Shown here in pieces: positions 6,043 through 14,039 of a stretch of 36,864 nucleotides of DNA. The notes below the pieces were generated by a model. It did not search any database. It was given only the letters and a program-made list of their open reading frames with translations, and was not told the origin of the DNA. The stretch lies in assembly GCA_024403235.1 (NCBI GenBank), contig JAKSSF010000023.1, positions 1-36,864 of the forward strand. Reading direction: 5' to 3'. The position numbers and the translations under genes are program-made. Position 1 is the stretch's first letter. Every line of letters begins with the position of its first letter. The stretch comes from Lachnospiraceae bacterium. GTDB lineage: Bacteria; Bacillota; Clostridia; Lachnospirales; Lachnospiraceae.

Positions 6043-8127
6043 ATGGCAAAATACTTGGTTATCGTAGAATCACCTGCCAAGGTAAAAACAATTAAAAAGT
6101 TTTTGGGACCCAATTATGAAGTGGCTGCCAGCAATGGTCATGTAAGGGATTTGCCCAAAAGTTCCATGGGAATTGATGTGGAGCATGATTATGAACCCAA
6201 ATATATTACCATTCGTGGCAAGGGGGATATCCTTGCGAATTTGCGTAAAGAAGTAAAGAAAGCAGAAAAAGTCTATCTTGCAACTGACCCGGACCGGGAA
6301 GGAGAGGCAATTGCTTGGCATTTATATGAGGCTTTGAAGCTTGCCAATAAAAAAACATATCGTATTACCTTTAATGAGATTACCAAAAACGCAGTAAAAG
6401 AATCTTTGAAAAATGCCAGAGAAATCAATATGGATTTGGTAGATGCTCAACAGGTACGCCGTTGCCTGGATCGTATGGTAGGATATCGGATTTCACCTTT
6501 GTTATGGGCAAAGATTAAAAGAGGTCTTAGTGCGGGCAGAGTGCAATCTGTTGCACTTCGTATCATTTGCGATAGAGAGGATGCTATCAATGCCTTTATT
6601 CCGGAAGAATATTGGACAGTAGATGCAACCCTTACTGTAGAAGGTGAGAAAAAGCCTCTGACAGCCAAATACTATGGCAATACCAAAGGCAAACAGACCT
6701 TGAAAACAGAAGAAGAGGTGCAGGAAGTATTAAAGAAAGTAGAAAAAGCACCTTTTTCGATTACGGAAGTAAAGTATGGAGAGCGTACCAAAAAATCGCC
6801 CTTGCCTTTTACTACCTCCACTTTGCAGCAGGAAGCCAGCAAAGCATTGAACTTTTCTACCCAAAAAACCATGCGTTTAGCACAGCAGCTATATGAAGGA
6901 ATTGACATTAAAGGAGTAGGTACGGTTGGTTTGATTACTTACCTGCGTACCGATTCTACTCGTGTTTCCGAAGAAGCTATGGCTCAGGCAAAGACCTATA
7001 TTGGAGAAAAATATGGGGAAAACTATGTAGGTGCAACGGAAGAAAGCAAAAAGAATAGTGGCAAAATTCAGGATGCCCATGAAGCTATTCGTCCTACTGA
7101 CATTGCCAGAAATCCGGTTCTTGTAAAGGATTCCTTAAGCAGAGATTTATTCCGTTTGTATCAGTTAATTTGGAAGCGCTTTGTGGCAAGCCGTATGGCC
7201 AATGCTGTTTACGATACCACCTCTGTTTCTATTGAAGCCGCAGGAGAAATTTTCCATGTGGCAGCCAGCAAAGTGAAATTTGACGGCTTTATGAGTGTAT
7301 ATACTACAGAGGATGAAGAAAAAGAAGACAATAATGTGTTAGGAAAGAGTTTGGATAAGAACAGCAAACTGACCCTAGGGGAGATTACACCTACCCAGCA
7401 TTTTACCCAGCCACCGGCACACTTTACGGAGGCTTCTCTGGTGCATGCTTTGGAAGAATTGGGTATTGGCAGACCCAGTACCTATGCACCAACTATTACC
7501 ACTATTTTGGCCAGAAGATATATTGCTAAAGAAAATAGAAATTTGTATGTCACCGAACTAGGGGATGTGGTAAATCATATGATGAATGAAGCTTTCCCTA
7601 CCATTGTGGATGTTACTTTTACGGCCAATATGGAAGCTCTTTTGGACGCAGTGGAAGAGGGAAAGATGGAGTGGAAGTCCATTGTGGCTAATTTCTATCC
7701 GGATTTGGATGCTGCAGTTGTCCAGGCAGAAAAGAATTTAGAGCATGTGACTATAGAAGATGAGCATTCCGGCGAGAATTGCGAACTTTGTGGCAAGCCT
7801 ATGTTGATTAAATATGGTCCACACGGTAGATTCCAGGCGTGCTCCGGATTCCCGGAATGTAGAAATACAAAGCCCTATTTTGAAAAAATCAATGTGCCTT
7901 GTCCAAAATGCGGCAATGATATTGTATTAAAGAAAACCAAAAAGGGCAGAAAATACTATGGCTGCATGAGCAATCCGGAATGTGATTTTATGGTTTGGCA
8001 GCGTCCTAGCGGAGAAAACTGTCCCAGATGCAATGGGGCTTTGCTGATAAAAGGCAATAAATTGGTTTGCTCTAATGAAGAATGTGGTTATATTACAGAG
8101 AAAAAGACACAAGAAACTAACAAATAG
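6043..8127 (+). CDS. topA: DNA topoisomerase I (type IA)
   Basis: Relaxes negatively supercoiled DNA by cutting one strand through a 5'-phosphotyrosine. The start at ATG 6043 is preferred over 6034: GAGGA (6029-6033) abuts 6034 but is nine bases from 6043, and it gives the usual MAKYLVIVESPAK opening. The product has 694 residues. The TOPRIM domain shows the Glu in VESPAK and the metal site TDPDREGEAIAWH. The catalytic tyrosine is Tyr300 in GLITYLRTDST. Three four-cysteine zinc ribbons follow from about residue 580 (CELCGK, CPKCGN, CPRCNG). Length and domain order are normal for Firmicutes. The usual dprA upstream and trmFO-xerC-clpQY downstream neighbours are missing; codY follows directly. 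Confidence 0.97.
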   Translation: MAKYLVIVESPAKVKTIKKFLGPNYEVAASNGHVRDLPKSSMGIDVEHDYEPKYITIRGKGDILANLRKEVKKAEKVYLATDPDREGEAIAWHLYEALKLANKKTYRITFNEITKNAVKESLKNAREINMDLVDAQQVRRCLDRMVGYRISPLLWAKIKRGLSAGRVQSVALRIICDREDAINAFIPEEYWTVDATLTVEGEKKPLTAKYYGNTKGKQTLKTEEEVQEVLKKVEKAPFSITEVKYGERTKKSPLPFTTSTLQQEASKALNFSTQKTMRLAQQLYEGIDIKGVGTVGLITYLRTDSTRVSEEAMAQAKTYIGEKYGENYVGATEESKKNSGKIQDAHEAIRPTDIARNPVLVKDSLSRDLFRLYQLIWKRFVASRMANAVYDTTSVSIEAAGEIFHVAASKVKFDGFMSVYTTEDEEKEDNNVLGKSLDKNSKLTLGEITPTQHFTQPPAHFTEASLVHALEELGIGRPSTYAPTITTILARRYIAKENRNLYVTELGDVVNHMMNEAFPTIVDVTFTANMEALLDAVEEGKMEWKSIVANFYPDLDAAVVQAEKNLEHVTIEDEHSGENCELCGKPMLIKYGPHGRFQACSGFPECRNTKPYFEKINVPCPKCGNDIVLKKTKKGRKYYGCMSNPECDFMVWQRPSGENCPRCNGALLIKGNKLVCSNEECGYITEKKTQETNK

Positions 8128-8141
8128 TATAAAAATAATAA

Positions 8142-8156
8142 AATAATCAGACAATT
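8142..8156. promoter_or_regulatory. CodY-box-like site ahead of codY
   Basis: AATAATCAGACAATT matches the CodY consensus AATTTTCWGAAAATT at 12 of 15 positions, including the central TCAGA. It ends two bases before the -35 box of codY, so it could serve autoregulation. The match was made by eye; in an AT-rich genome three mismatches are not decisive. Confidence 0.45.
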
Positions 8157-8158
8157 TG

Positions 8159-8187
8159 TTGATTGCATCCAGAAATTGTGCTAAAAT
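8159..8187 (+). promoter_or_regulatory. sigma-A promoter of codY
   Basis: TTGATT (8159-8164), 17 bases, TAAAAT (8182-8187), with an extended -10 TG at 8179-8180. The leader is about 24 bases. No terminator is seen between topA and this promoter, so read-through from topA is also possible. Confidence 0.7.
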
Positions 8188-8217
8188 GACTTATATTGAT
8201 TCTTTTGGAGGAAAATT

Positions 8218-9003
8218 ATGAGCGGAGTACAATTATTGGATCGCACCAGAAAGATAGGAAAGTTGTTACATAACAACAATTCCAGCAAAGTGGTATTTAA
8301 TGATATCTGTCAGGTTTTGCGGGAGATTCTGGATTCCAATGTATTGGTAATCAGCAAAAAAGGAAAAGTACTGGGACTGAATAATGAAGGTCATGTAGAG
8401 GTCCTGGATGAACTGATTAAGGATCAGGTGGGCGGTTTTATTGACGGCATGTTAAACGAAAGATTATTGTCCGTTTTATCTACTAAGGAAAATGTAAATT
8501 TAGAGACCTTAGGCTTTGAACCAAATCGTGCCAGAAGTTATTCCGCTATTATTACCCCTATAGAAATCGCAGGAGAACGATTAGGAACTCTGTTCATTTA
8601 CCGTGACGGGGATTTATATGATATCGATGATATCATCCTTTGTGAGTATGGTTCTACAGTAGTGGGGTTAGAAATGCTCCGAGCAGTGAATGAAGAGTCT
8701 GCAGAGGAAAATCGAAAACTTGCAGTAGTGAATTCTGCAATCAGTACCCTGTCTTATTCGGAACAGGAAGCCATCGTTCATATTTTTGAAGAGTTAAATG
8801 GACAGGAAGGTATTTTAGTTGCCAGTAAGGTGGCTGATAGAGTGGGAATTACCCGTTCCGTTATTGTGAATGCCCTTCGAAAATTTGAAAGTGCAGGAGT
8901 AATCGAATCCAGATCTTCAGGGATGAAGGGAACTTATATTAAAATAAAAAATGATGCAATTTTTTCTGAAGTCAGGGAAATGAAGAAAAAACTGCATTTA
9001 TAA
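8218..9003 (+). CDS. codY: GTP/branched-chain-amino-acid-sensing transcriptional repressor CodY
   Basis: Global nutrient regulator that binds DNA when isoleucine/valine/leucine and GTP are plentiful. It is 261 residues, the normal length. Residues 1-~155 form the GAF ligand domain, opening MSGVQLLDRTRKIGKLL. A linker leads to the C-terminal winged helix-turn-helix around residues 200-245, with the recognition region ASKVADRVGITRSVIVNALRKFESAGVIESRSSGMKGTYI, which is nearly invariant in the family. A strong GGAGGA ribosome site precedes the ATG. Its place directly before flgB is the same as in Bacillus and links nutrient status to motility. A CodY-like box lies in its own promoter. Confidence 0.97.
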   Translation: MSGVQLLDRTRKIGKLLHNNNSSKVVFNDICQVLREILDSNVLVISKKGKVLGLNNEGHVEVLDELIKDQVGGFIDGMLNERLLSVLSTKENVNLETLGFEPNRARSYSAIITPIEIAGERLGTLFIYRDGDLYDIDDIILCEYGSTVVGLEMLRAVNEESAEENRKLAVVNSAISTLSYSEQEAIVHIFEELNGQEGILVASKVADRVGITRSVIVNALRKFESAGVIESRSSGMKGTYIKIKNDAIFSEVREMKKKLHL

Positions 9004-9007
9004 AGGC

Positions 9008-9034
9008 TAAACTTTCCGTAAAAGCAGCCGATAC
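9008..9034 (+). promoter_or_regulatory. sigma-28 (FliA/SigD) promoter just after codY
   Basis: TAAACTTT (9008-9015), 11 bases, GCCGATAC (9027-9034). This fits the flagellar sigma consensus TAAA-N15-GCCGATAT with a perfect TAAA core, exact spacing and one difference in the -10. It starts four bases after the codY stop. The expected transcription start is near 9042. A terminator lies about 30 bases beyond it, ahead of flgB. Confidence 0.75.
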
Positions 9035-9041
9035 AACAAGT

Positions 9042-9106
9042 AATAACAACATAAAAATGGATTGGTACTTGATAAAGGATTTATCAGAAATGGTAAGTCC
9101 TTTTTT
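9042..9106 (+). ncRNA. candidate short sigma-28-driven RNA or attenuated leader
   Basis: The interval from the predicted sigma-28 start (about 9042) to the end of the terminator at 9106 would give an RNA of roughly 65 bases with an unstructured AC/A-rich 5' part and a 3' hairpin with U-tail, the form of a typical small RNA. It could equally be the leader of a flgB transcript that reads through. No RNA family is recognised. This is inference from the two flanking signals. Confidence 0.35.
9074..9106 (+). terminator. Rho-independent terminator between codY and flgB
   Basis: Arms 9074-9085 and 9092-9103 pair over 12 bases with G-U pairs, 6-base loop, and a run of six T residues (9101-9106). It is placed to end codY transcripts, but it also lies downstream of the sigma-28 promoter. 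Confidence 0.75.
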
Positions 9107-9139
9107 ATTTGCTACTACATTTAGTGACGGAATTAGAAA

Positions 9140-9154
9140 TATCTACCAAAGATA
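9140..9154. promoter_or_regulatory. 15-bp inverted repeat upstream of the flgB promoter
   Basis: TATCT (9140-9144) and AGATA (9150-9154) around ACCAA. The arms are perfect but short. Lying ten bases before the flgB -35 box, it could bind an activator of the operon; no known motif is recognised. Confidence 0.3.
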
Positions 9155-9164
9155 GAAAAATGCC

Positions 9165-9192
9165 TTGTCTTTTTGATAGAATTCTTTATAAT
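9165..9192 (+). promoter_or_regulatory. sigma-A promoter of the fla/che operon
   Basis: TTGTCT (9165-9170), 16 bases, TATAAT (9187-9192). It is downstream of the codY terminator and about 58 bases before flgB, so it is the likely primary promoter of the operon. Confidence 0.65.
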
Positions 9193-9250
9193 ATACTATG
9201 TATATATAGGTGGTAGTTTGCCAATCTTTTTGGAGGCAAAAGGAGATATT

Positions 9251-9640
9251 ATGATTAATACACATGCGTACGACTATATCAATGTATTAGATAAAGCGGC
9301 AGATGCTTCGTGGCAGAGAAACACAGTACTTGCCAATAATATTGCAAATCTGGACACGCCCGGCTACAAGAGACAGGATGTGGATTTTGAGTCTCAGCTT
9401 CGTCAGGCAATGAAAAGCTCTCGCTATCAGACTATAGATGCTAAGGTGGCAAATATTAAATTGTCCCATTTACAGGCCAGAACTTATACGGATCATGGCG
9501 CTTACTCTTATCGTACAGACGGGAATAATGTGGATATCGATACAGAAAATGTAGAATTGGCTTCCAATCAGTTGAAATATCAGGGATTGACCAACAGCAT
9601 CAATCAGGAATTTGCCAATTTGAAATCTGTTATGAAATAA
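9251..9640 (+). CDS. flgB: flagellar proximal rod protein FlgB
   Basis: Forms the base of the flagellar rod next to FliE and FlgC. The start is ATG 9251, preceded by AAAAGGAGA (9238-9246); an in-frame ATG at 9173 lies upstream of the promoter -10 and gives a hydrophobic non-family tail, so it is rejected. The product is 129 residues, the usual size. The rod/hook signature is NNIANLDTPGYKRQDVDFESQL near residue 30, and the C-terminal part (NVDIDTENVELASNQLKYQGLTNSINQEF) is the coiled coil that packs in the rod. First gene of the fla/che operon. Confidence 0.95.
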   Translation: MINTHAYDYINVLDKAADASWQRNTVLANNIANLDTPGYKRQDVDFESQLRQAMKSSRYQTIDAKVANIKLSHLQARTYTDHGAYSYRTDGNNVDIDTENVELASNQLKYQGLTNSINQEFANLKSVMK

Positions 9641-9685
9641 AAAACGGTGGAACCAATTGTAGGTTGAGAAAAAAGGAGAAAGTCT

Positions 9686-10135
9686 ATGGCACTTTTTACA
9701 TCATTTAATATCAATGCTTCCGGTATGACAGCCCAAAGATTCCGAATGGATATTATTTCGGAGAATGTGGCAAATGCCAATACCACCAGAACAGAGGACG
9801 GTAGTCCCTATCGTAGAAAAGTGGTTAGCTTTACAGAACGAAGCGGAAAAGAAAATACTTTTAGTCATATTCTTTGCAAGGAAACAGAAAAATATACCGG
9901 TAATGGTGTGAAGGTAAATGGTGTGTATGAGGATACAGATTCTGAAATGCACTTGGTATATGACCCTTCCCATCCGGATGCAGATGAAAATGGATATGTA
10001 TTATATCCAAATGTAAATATTATTACAGAAATGACAAACCTGATTGACGCCAGCCGTAGTTACGAAGCAAATGCAACGGCATTTTCCGCCAGTAAAAATA
10101 TTGCCAGTCGTGGTTTGGAAATCGGTGGACAATAA
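9686..10135 (+). CDS. flgC: flagellar proximal rod protein FlgC
   Basis: Second proximal rod subunit, exported by the flagellar type III system. It has 149 residues, normal length. The N-terminal rod motif is FNINASGMTAQRFRMDIISENVANANTTR, and the C-terminal helix is NIITEMTNLIDASRSYEANATAFSASKNIASRGLEIG, both needed for rod packing. An AAAAAAGGAGA ribosome site precedes ATG 9686. It lies 45 bases after flgB and 23 before fliE, the conserved flgB-flgC-fliE order. Confidence 0.96.
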   Translation: MALFTSFNINASGMTAQRFRMDIISENVANANTTRTEDGSPYRRKVVSFTERSGKENTFSHILCKETEKYTGNGVKVNGVYEDTDSEMHLVYDPSHPDADENGYVLYPNVNIITEMTNLIDASRSYEANATAFSASKNIASRGLEIGGQ

Positions 10136-10158
10136 ACCTACACAATAGGAGTACATAA

Positions 10159-10479
10159 ATGAACATTGGATCCTTATATAATATAAATTCACAGGCTGTT
10201 AGGGAAACTGCAGCAGACTTAATGAAAAAACAAGGTGTGAATGACGATGCCAATGCATTTGCAGGAATTTTGCAAACGGCTATGGATAATATCAACACCA
10301 CCAATTCTTATTTATCAGAGGCAGAAAATGAAGAATTGCGGTTTGCCCTGGGAGAAACAGAGAATACCCATGACCTTATGATTGCCATGCAAAAGGCATC
10401 TACCGCATTACAATACACTGTAGCAATCCGAGATCGTTTCCTGGAAAGCTACAAAGAACTAATGAATATGCAAGTATAG
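10159..10479 (+). CDS. fliE: flagellar MS-ring/rod junction protein FliE
   Basis: Joins the FliF ring to the FlgB rod and is the first substrate of the export gate. It has 106 residues, as expected. The N-terminal half is polar and less conserved; the C-terminal half shows the family pattern FALGETENTHDLMIAMQKASTALQYTVAIRDRFLESYKELMNMQV. TAGGAG is eight bases before the ATG. It is followed after 40 bases, including a small hairpin (10485-10499), by fliF. Confidence 0.94.
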   Translation: MNIGSLYNINSQAVRETAADLMKKQGVNDDANAFAGILQTAMDNINTTNSYLSEAENEELRFALGETENTHDLMIAMQKASTALQYTVAIRDRFLESYKELMNMQV

Positions 10480-10519
10480 AAATACCTTTTCCAAAAAGGG
10501 AAAGTAGATAGGAAATAAA

Positions 10520-12127
10520 ATGGCTGACAGATTAAGAAATATTCCGGCACTCGTTTTAGAGTGGTGGAATAAGTTTACGTCAAGACAAAAAACAATTATT
10601 GTATCCATTACGGCTGGTGTGCTGGTGGCATTTGCTATTCTCATTACCTTGATTAGCAGACCACAATACGAGCTGCTTTTGGTTTGTGAAAATACCAAAG
10701 AGTCCGCACAAATCATCTCTTTGTTAGAGGAAGCCTCCCCTTCCATATCCTACAAGGTATCGGAGGACGGATACCAGATTTCTGTATTGAAAAGTCAAGT
10801 TTCTCAGGCAAATCTTTTGTTAGGTGCCAATGACATCCCTACAGTCTCTATGTCTATATCGGATGTTACAAACGGTGGCATGAGTACCACAGAGGCAGAT
10901 AAGCAAAAATTATATGTAGAATTTAAGCAAAGCCAGATGGAAGCGGATTTAAAGAGCATGGAAAGTATTATTACTGCCAATGTTCGTATCAACATTCCGA
11001 AAAATGACGGCACCTTGATTCGTGAAATGGAAGATTCTTCAGCAGCCATTATGTTGGAACTAGCGGATGATTTTTCTGATGAAAATGCAGTTAGTGTAGC
11101 CCAATATGTAAAGACTGCATTGGGTAATGATAATATTCAAAAGATTACCATCATTGATAAAAAGGGGAATCTGTTGTTCTCCGGAGAGGAAAATTTCACC
11201 ACCTCCGGTATGGCTAGCACCCAGCTAACCTTGAAGCAGAAAACGGAAGCCGCAATGCAAAGCAATATCCGTAAAGTGCTTTTAGGAACCAATGAATTTA
11301 ATATGGTTGAGGTTTCCAGCAACCTGGTTTTGGATTTCAGCAGCCAGCAGATTACAGACCATGCCTATACACCGGCAGATGGTCAGACACAGGGGTTGAT
11401 CAGCCACCAGGATACCTATGAAGCGGAAAATACCGGTGGCGTTAGTGGCATTCCTGGAACCGACTCCAATAATGAAGATGTGCCCGATTATGTATTGTCA
11501 GATGGTGCCAATGGCAGTTCTTCTGTGGCAGAGCAAAGTACAGATTATGTACCCAATGAAAAAATTACCTATACAGAAATTCCCGCAGGACTGGTAAAAT
11601 ATGGCGAGTCCTCTTTGGCGGTGGCAGCAATAAAATACCGTGTATTAAAACAAGAGGATGCCAAAAATCAAGGACTGTTAGATGGCGTTAGCTGGGAGGA
11701 ATATAAAGCCCAGAATAGTGAACGAACCAAACTGGAAGTGGATGAAGACCTGGTCAACATGGTGGCCATGGCATCCGGTATTGCTTTGGAAAATATTTCT
11801 ATGGTGGCTTATGAAGAGCCATTATACATAGATGCAGAGGGCATGAACATTCAGGTGGCAGATATTGCACAGATTGTTTTGATTGTGTTGATCCTTGCCC
11901 TGTTGGTATTTGTCATTTTACGAAGTATGCGAACCGAAAAGGCAGAAGAGGTTGAAGAAGAAGTATCTGTAGAAGATTTACTCCAATCTACACCGGAAGC
12001 CACCTTGGATGACATTGAGTTAGAGACCAAGTCAGAAACCAGAAAGATGATTGAGAAGTTTGTGGATGACAATCCGGAAGCGGCTGCTAATCTGTTGCGG
12101 AACTGGTTGAATGATGATTGGGGTTAA
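10520..12127 (+). CDS. fliF: flagellar MS-ring protein FliF
   Basis: The membrane ring on which the basal body assembles. It has 535 residues, normal length. The first membrane segment is at ~25-44 (IIVSITAGVLVAFAILITL), and the large extracytoplasmic YscJ-like ring-building region follows (YELLLVCENTKESAQIISLLEE onward). A low-complexity Gly/Ser/Asp section lies near 300-345. The second membrane segment is at ~450-470 (IAQIVLIVLILALLVFVILRS), and the acidic cytoplasmic tail ends in RKMIEKFVDDNPEAAANLLRNWLNDDW, the FliG-binding site. The ribosome site AGATAGGAAAT is moderate. The stop is 28 bases before fliG. Confidence 0.97.
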   Translation: MADRLRNIPALVLEWWNKFTSRQKTIIVSITAGVLVAFAILITLISRPQYELLLVCENTKESAQIISLLEEASPSISYKVSEDGYQISVLKSQVSQANLLLGANDIPTVSMSISDVTNGGMSTTEADKQKLYVEFKQSQMEADLKSMESIITANVRINIPKNDGTLIREMEDSSAAIMLELADDFSDENAVSVAQYVKTALGNDNIQKITIIDKKGNLLFSGEENFTTSGMASTQLTLKQKTEAAMQSNIRKVLLGTNEFNMVEVSSNLVLDFSSQQITDHAYTPADGQTQGLISHQDTYEAENTGGVSGIPGTDSNNEDVPDYVLSDGANGSSSVAEQSTDYVPNEKITYTEIPAGLVKYGESSLAVAAIKYRVLKQEDAKNQGLLDGVSWEEYKAQNSERTKLEVDEDLVNMVAMASGIALENISMVAYEEPLYIDAEGMNIQVADIAQIVLIVLILALLVFVILRSMRTEKAEEVEEEVSVEDLLQSTPEATLDDIELETKSETRKMIEKFVDDNPEAAANLLRNWLNDDWG

Positions 12128-12155
12128 AATCCCAGTATGGAGTAGGAGATAGACA

Positions 12156-13178
12156 ATGGCAAAACATAGTGAAGGAGAAGAATATCTTTCTGGATTACAA
12201 AAATCTGCGATTCTTCTGATTACATTAGGACCGGAAAGGTCTGCCAACATTTTTAAACACTTAAAAGAAGAGGAAATTGAGGAATTAACCTTAGAGATTG
12301 CTAATACCAGAAGTGTTACACCTCAGGTAAAAGATGCAATCATAGATGAATTTTATCAGGTTTGTCTCGCCCAGCAGTACATTGCAGAGGGCGGTATTGG
12401 ATACGCAAAGGAACTGTTGGAAAAGGCATTGGGAGAAGAAAAAGCCATGGATGTTATTGGCAAGTTAACGGCTTCTTTGCAGGTAAAGCCTTTCGAATTC
12501 GTGCGAAAGACAGATGCATCCCAGCTTTTGAACTTTATTCAGGACGAGCACCCTCAGACCATAGCGCTGATTCTATCCTATTTGTCTCCTGCTCAGGCAG
12601 GTATGATTATTTCTGCCCTTCCACCGGATAGACAGCCGGATGTTGCAAGACGTATTGCTTTGATGGATCGTACCAGCCCGGATGTGATTAAAGAAGTAGA
12701 AAAGATTTTGGAATCCAAGTTAGCAAGTCTTGTAAATCAGGATTACACCATTATTGGTGGTGTAGATGCAGTAGTAGAGATTTTGAATGCTGTAGACCGT
12801 GGTACAGAAAAACATATTATGGAAAATTTGGATATCGAAGAGCCACAGTTGGCAGACGATATCAGAAAGAAGATGTTTGTATTCGAAGACATCTTATTGT
12901 TGGACGACCGTGCTGTTCAGCGTGTGCTTCGTGATGTAGATAACTCAGATTTGGGTATTGCTTTGAAGGGTGCTAACGAACAGGTACAGGCTGCTATCTT
13001 CAACAACCTATCAAAACGTTTGGCTTCTATGATCAAGGAAGATATGGACTTTATGGGTCCGGTTCGTATGAAGGATGTAGAAGAAGCACAGCAGAAGATT
13101 GTAAATATTATCAGAAAACTGGAAGACGCTCAGGAAATTGTTATTTCCAGAGGTGGAGGAGACGAAATCATTGTCTAG
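12156..13178 (+). CDS. fliG: flagellar motor switch protein FliG
   Basis: Rotor protein that contacts the stator and generates torque. It has 340 residues, the family length. The N-terminal domain (LSGLQKSAILLITLGPERSANIFKHL) binds FliF. The middle domain has the EHPQTIALILSYL motif that binds FliM. The C-terminal torque domain contains the charged helix around LLDDRAVQRVLRDVDNSDLGIALKGA, with the Arg/Asp residues that face MotA. TAGGAGA is about ten bases before the ATG. The last eight bases overlap the proposed TTG start of fliH. Confidence 0.97.
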   Translation: MAKHSEGEEYLSGLQKSAILLITLGPERSANIFKHLKEEEIEELTLEIANTRSVTPQVKDAIIDEFYQVCLAQQYIAEGGIGYAKELLEKALGEEKAMDVIGKLTASLQVKPFEFVRKTDASQLLNFIQDEHPQTIALILSYLSPAQAGMIISALPPDRQPDVARRIALMDRTSPDVIKEVEKILESKLASLVNQDYTIIGGVDAVVEILNAVDRGTEKHIMENLDIEEPQLADDIRKKMFVFEDILLLDDRAVQRVLRDVDNSDLGIALKGANEQVQAAIFNNLSKRLASMIKEDMDFMGPVRMKDVEEAQQKIVNIIRKLEDAQEIVISRGGGDEIIV

Positions 13179-14028
13179 TAATCTTTTTAAAGCAGGACAG
13201 GTTATCCTTTCTTCAGAGGAGCCTGTCATTGTAGACAGTAACGATATAATTGCTCGGAAAATGGAACGCCTACAATATCTGATTCAGGAAAATATTGTGC
13301 CTGAGGATGCAGTGGAAGCAGCGGGCTTTCAGGAGGGTCTTCAGGCCACAGAAATGTCGGCATTATTTGGGGAGGAAGAAGAATGGGATGAAGATTCAGC
13401 CGTTATTAAGCCTACCCCAGAGGAAGAGGTACCACTTGGCCCCACTCCGGAAGAACTGATTGCGCAGGCACAGGAAGAAATCGAACAGCTGCGCAAGGAA
13501 GCGGAGAAGGGGATTTCTTTTTTAAAAAAGCAAAGTAAAGAAGATGGTTATAAAGAAGGCTACCAGGAAGGGAAAAACCAGGCTATGGTGGAAATGGTGG
13601 CTATGGAACAGGAACTGAAAGATAGGCAGTCACAGCTGGAACAAGAGTATGAGGCTGCCTTTGCCAGTATGGAGGTTCAACTGGTAGAAACCTTAACCAA
13701 TATTTATGAACAAATTTTTCAGGTAGAGTTATCCGATCAGAAACAGATTATCTTATATTTGGCAGAAAGAGCCTTGCACCAGGCAGAAAATGCCAAGGAA
13801 TTTTTGGTACATATCAGCAAAGAGGATTATCCTTTTGTGGCAGAACATCGGGAAGAATTAAAGAATGCCGCAAGTTCTCCCTCCGCAGTGGTAGAAATCA
13901 CAGAAGATATTACACTGAAAGAGAATCAATGCATGATTGAGACAGAAAATGGTATCTTCGATTGTGGATTGGGAACTCAGTTAGAAGAATTGAAAAAGAA
14001 TCTACGATTATTATCTTACGAACCGTAA
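13171..14028 (+). CDS. fliH: flagellar export ATPase regulator FliH
   Basis: Stator-stalk protein that binds and restrains the FliI ATPase. I choose TTG 13171 (protein opens SSNLFKAGQV): GGTGGAGGAG at 13152-13161 is nine bases before it. An in-frame TTG at 13138 has no ribosome site. The product is 285 residues. The N-terminal third is acidic and variable. Residues ~100-175 form a coiled coil with Gly spacing (GYKEGYQEGKNQA) typical of FliH, and the C-terminal third is the conserved FliI/N-ring domain. It overlaps fliG by eight bases and is followed by fliI after 11. Confidence 0.88.
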   Translation: MSSNLFKAGQVILSSEEPVIVDSNDIIARKMERLQYLIQENIVPEDAVEAAGFQEGLQATEMSALFGEEEEWDEDSAVIKPTPEEEVPLGPTPEELIAQAQEEIEQLRKEAEKGISFLKKQSKEDGYKEGYQEGKNQAMVEMVAMEQELKDRQSQLEQEYEAAFASMEVQLVETLTNIYEQIFQVELSDQKQIILYLAERALHQAENAKEFLVHISKEDYPFVAEHREELKNAASSPSAVVEITEDITLKENQCMIETENGIFDCGLGTQLEELKKNLRLLSYEP

Positions 14029-14039
14029 GGGAGCAATAC

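Noticed and set aside
9079-9093. CodY-box-like string around TTATCAGAAAT
   Set aside because: Only 10 of 15 positions match, and the bases are explained by the terminator stem and loop.
9057-9155. 32-codon ORF (opens MDWYLIKDLSEM) spanning the terminator between codY and flgB, a possible leader peptide
   Set aside because: No Shine-Dalgarno before its ATG and no run of regulatory codons, so leader-peptide attenuation is unsupported.
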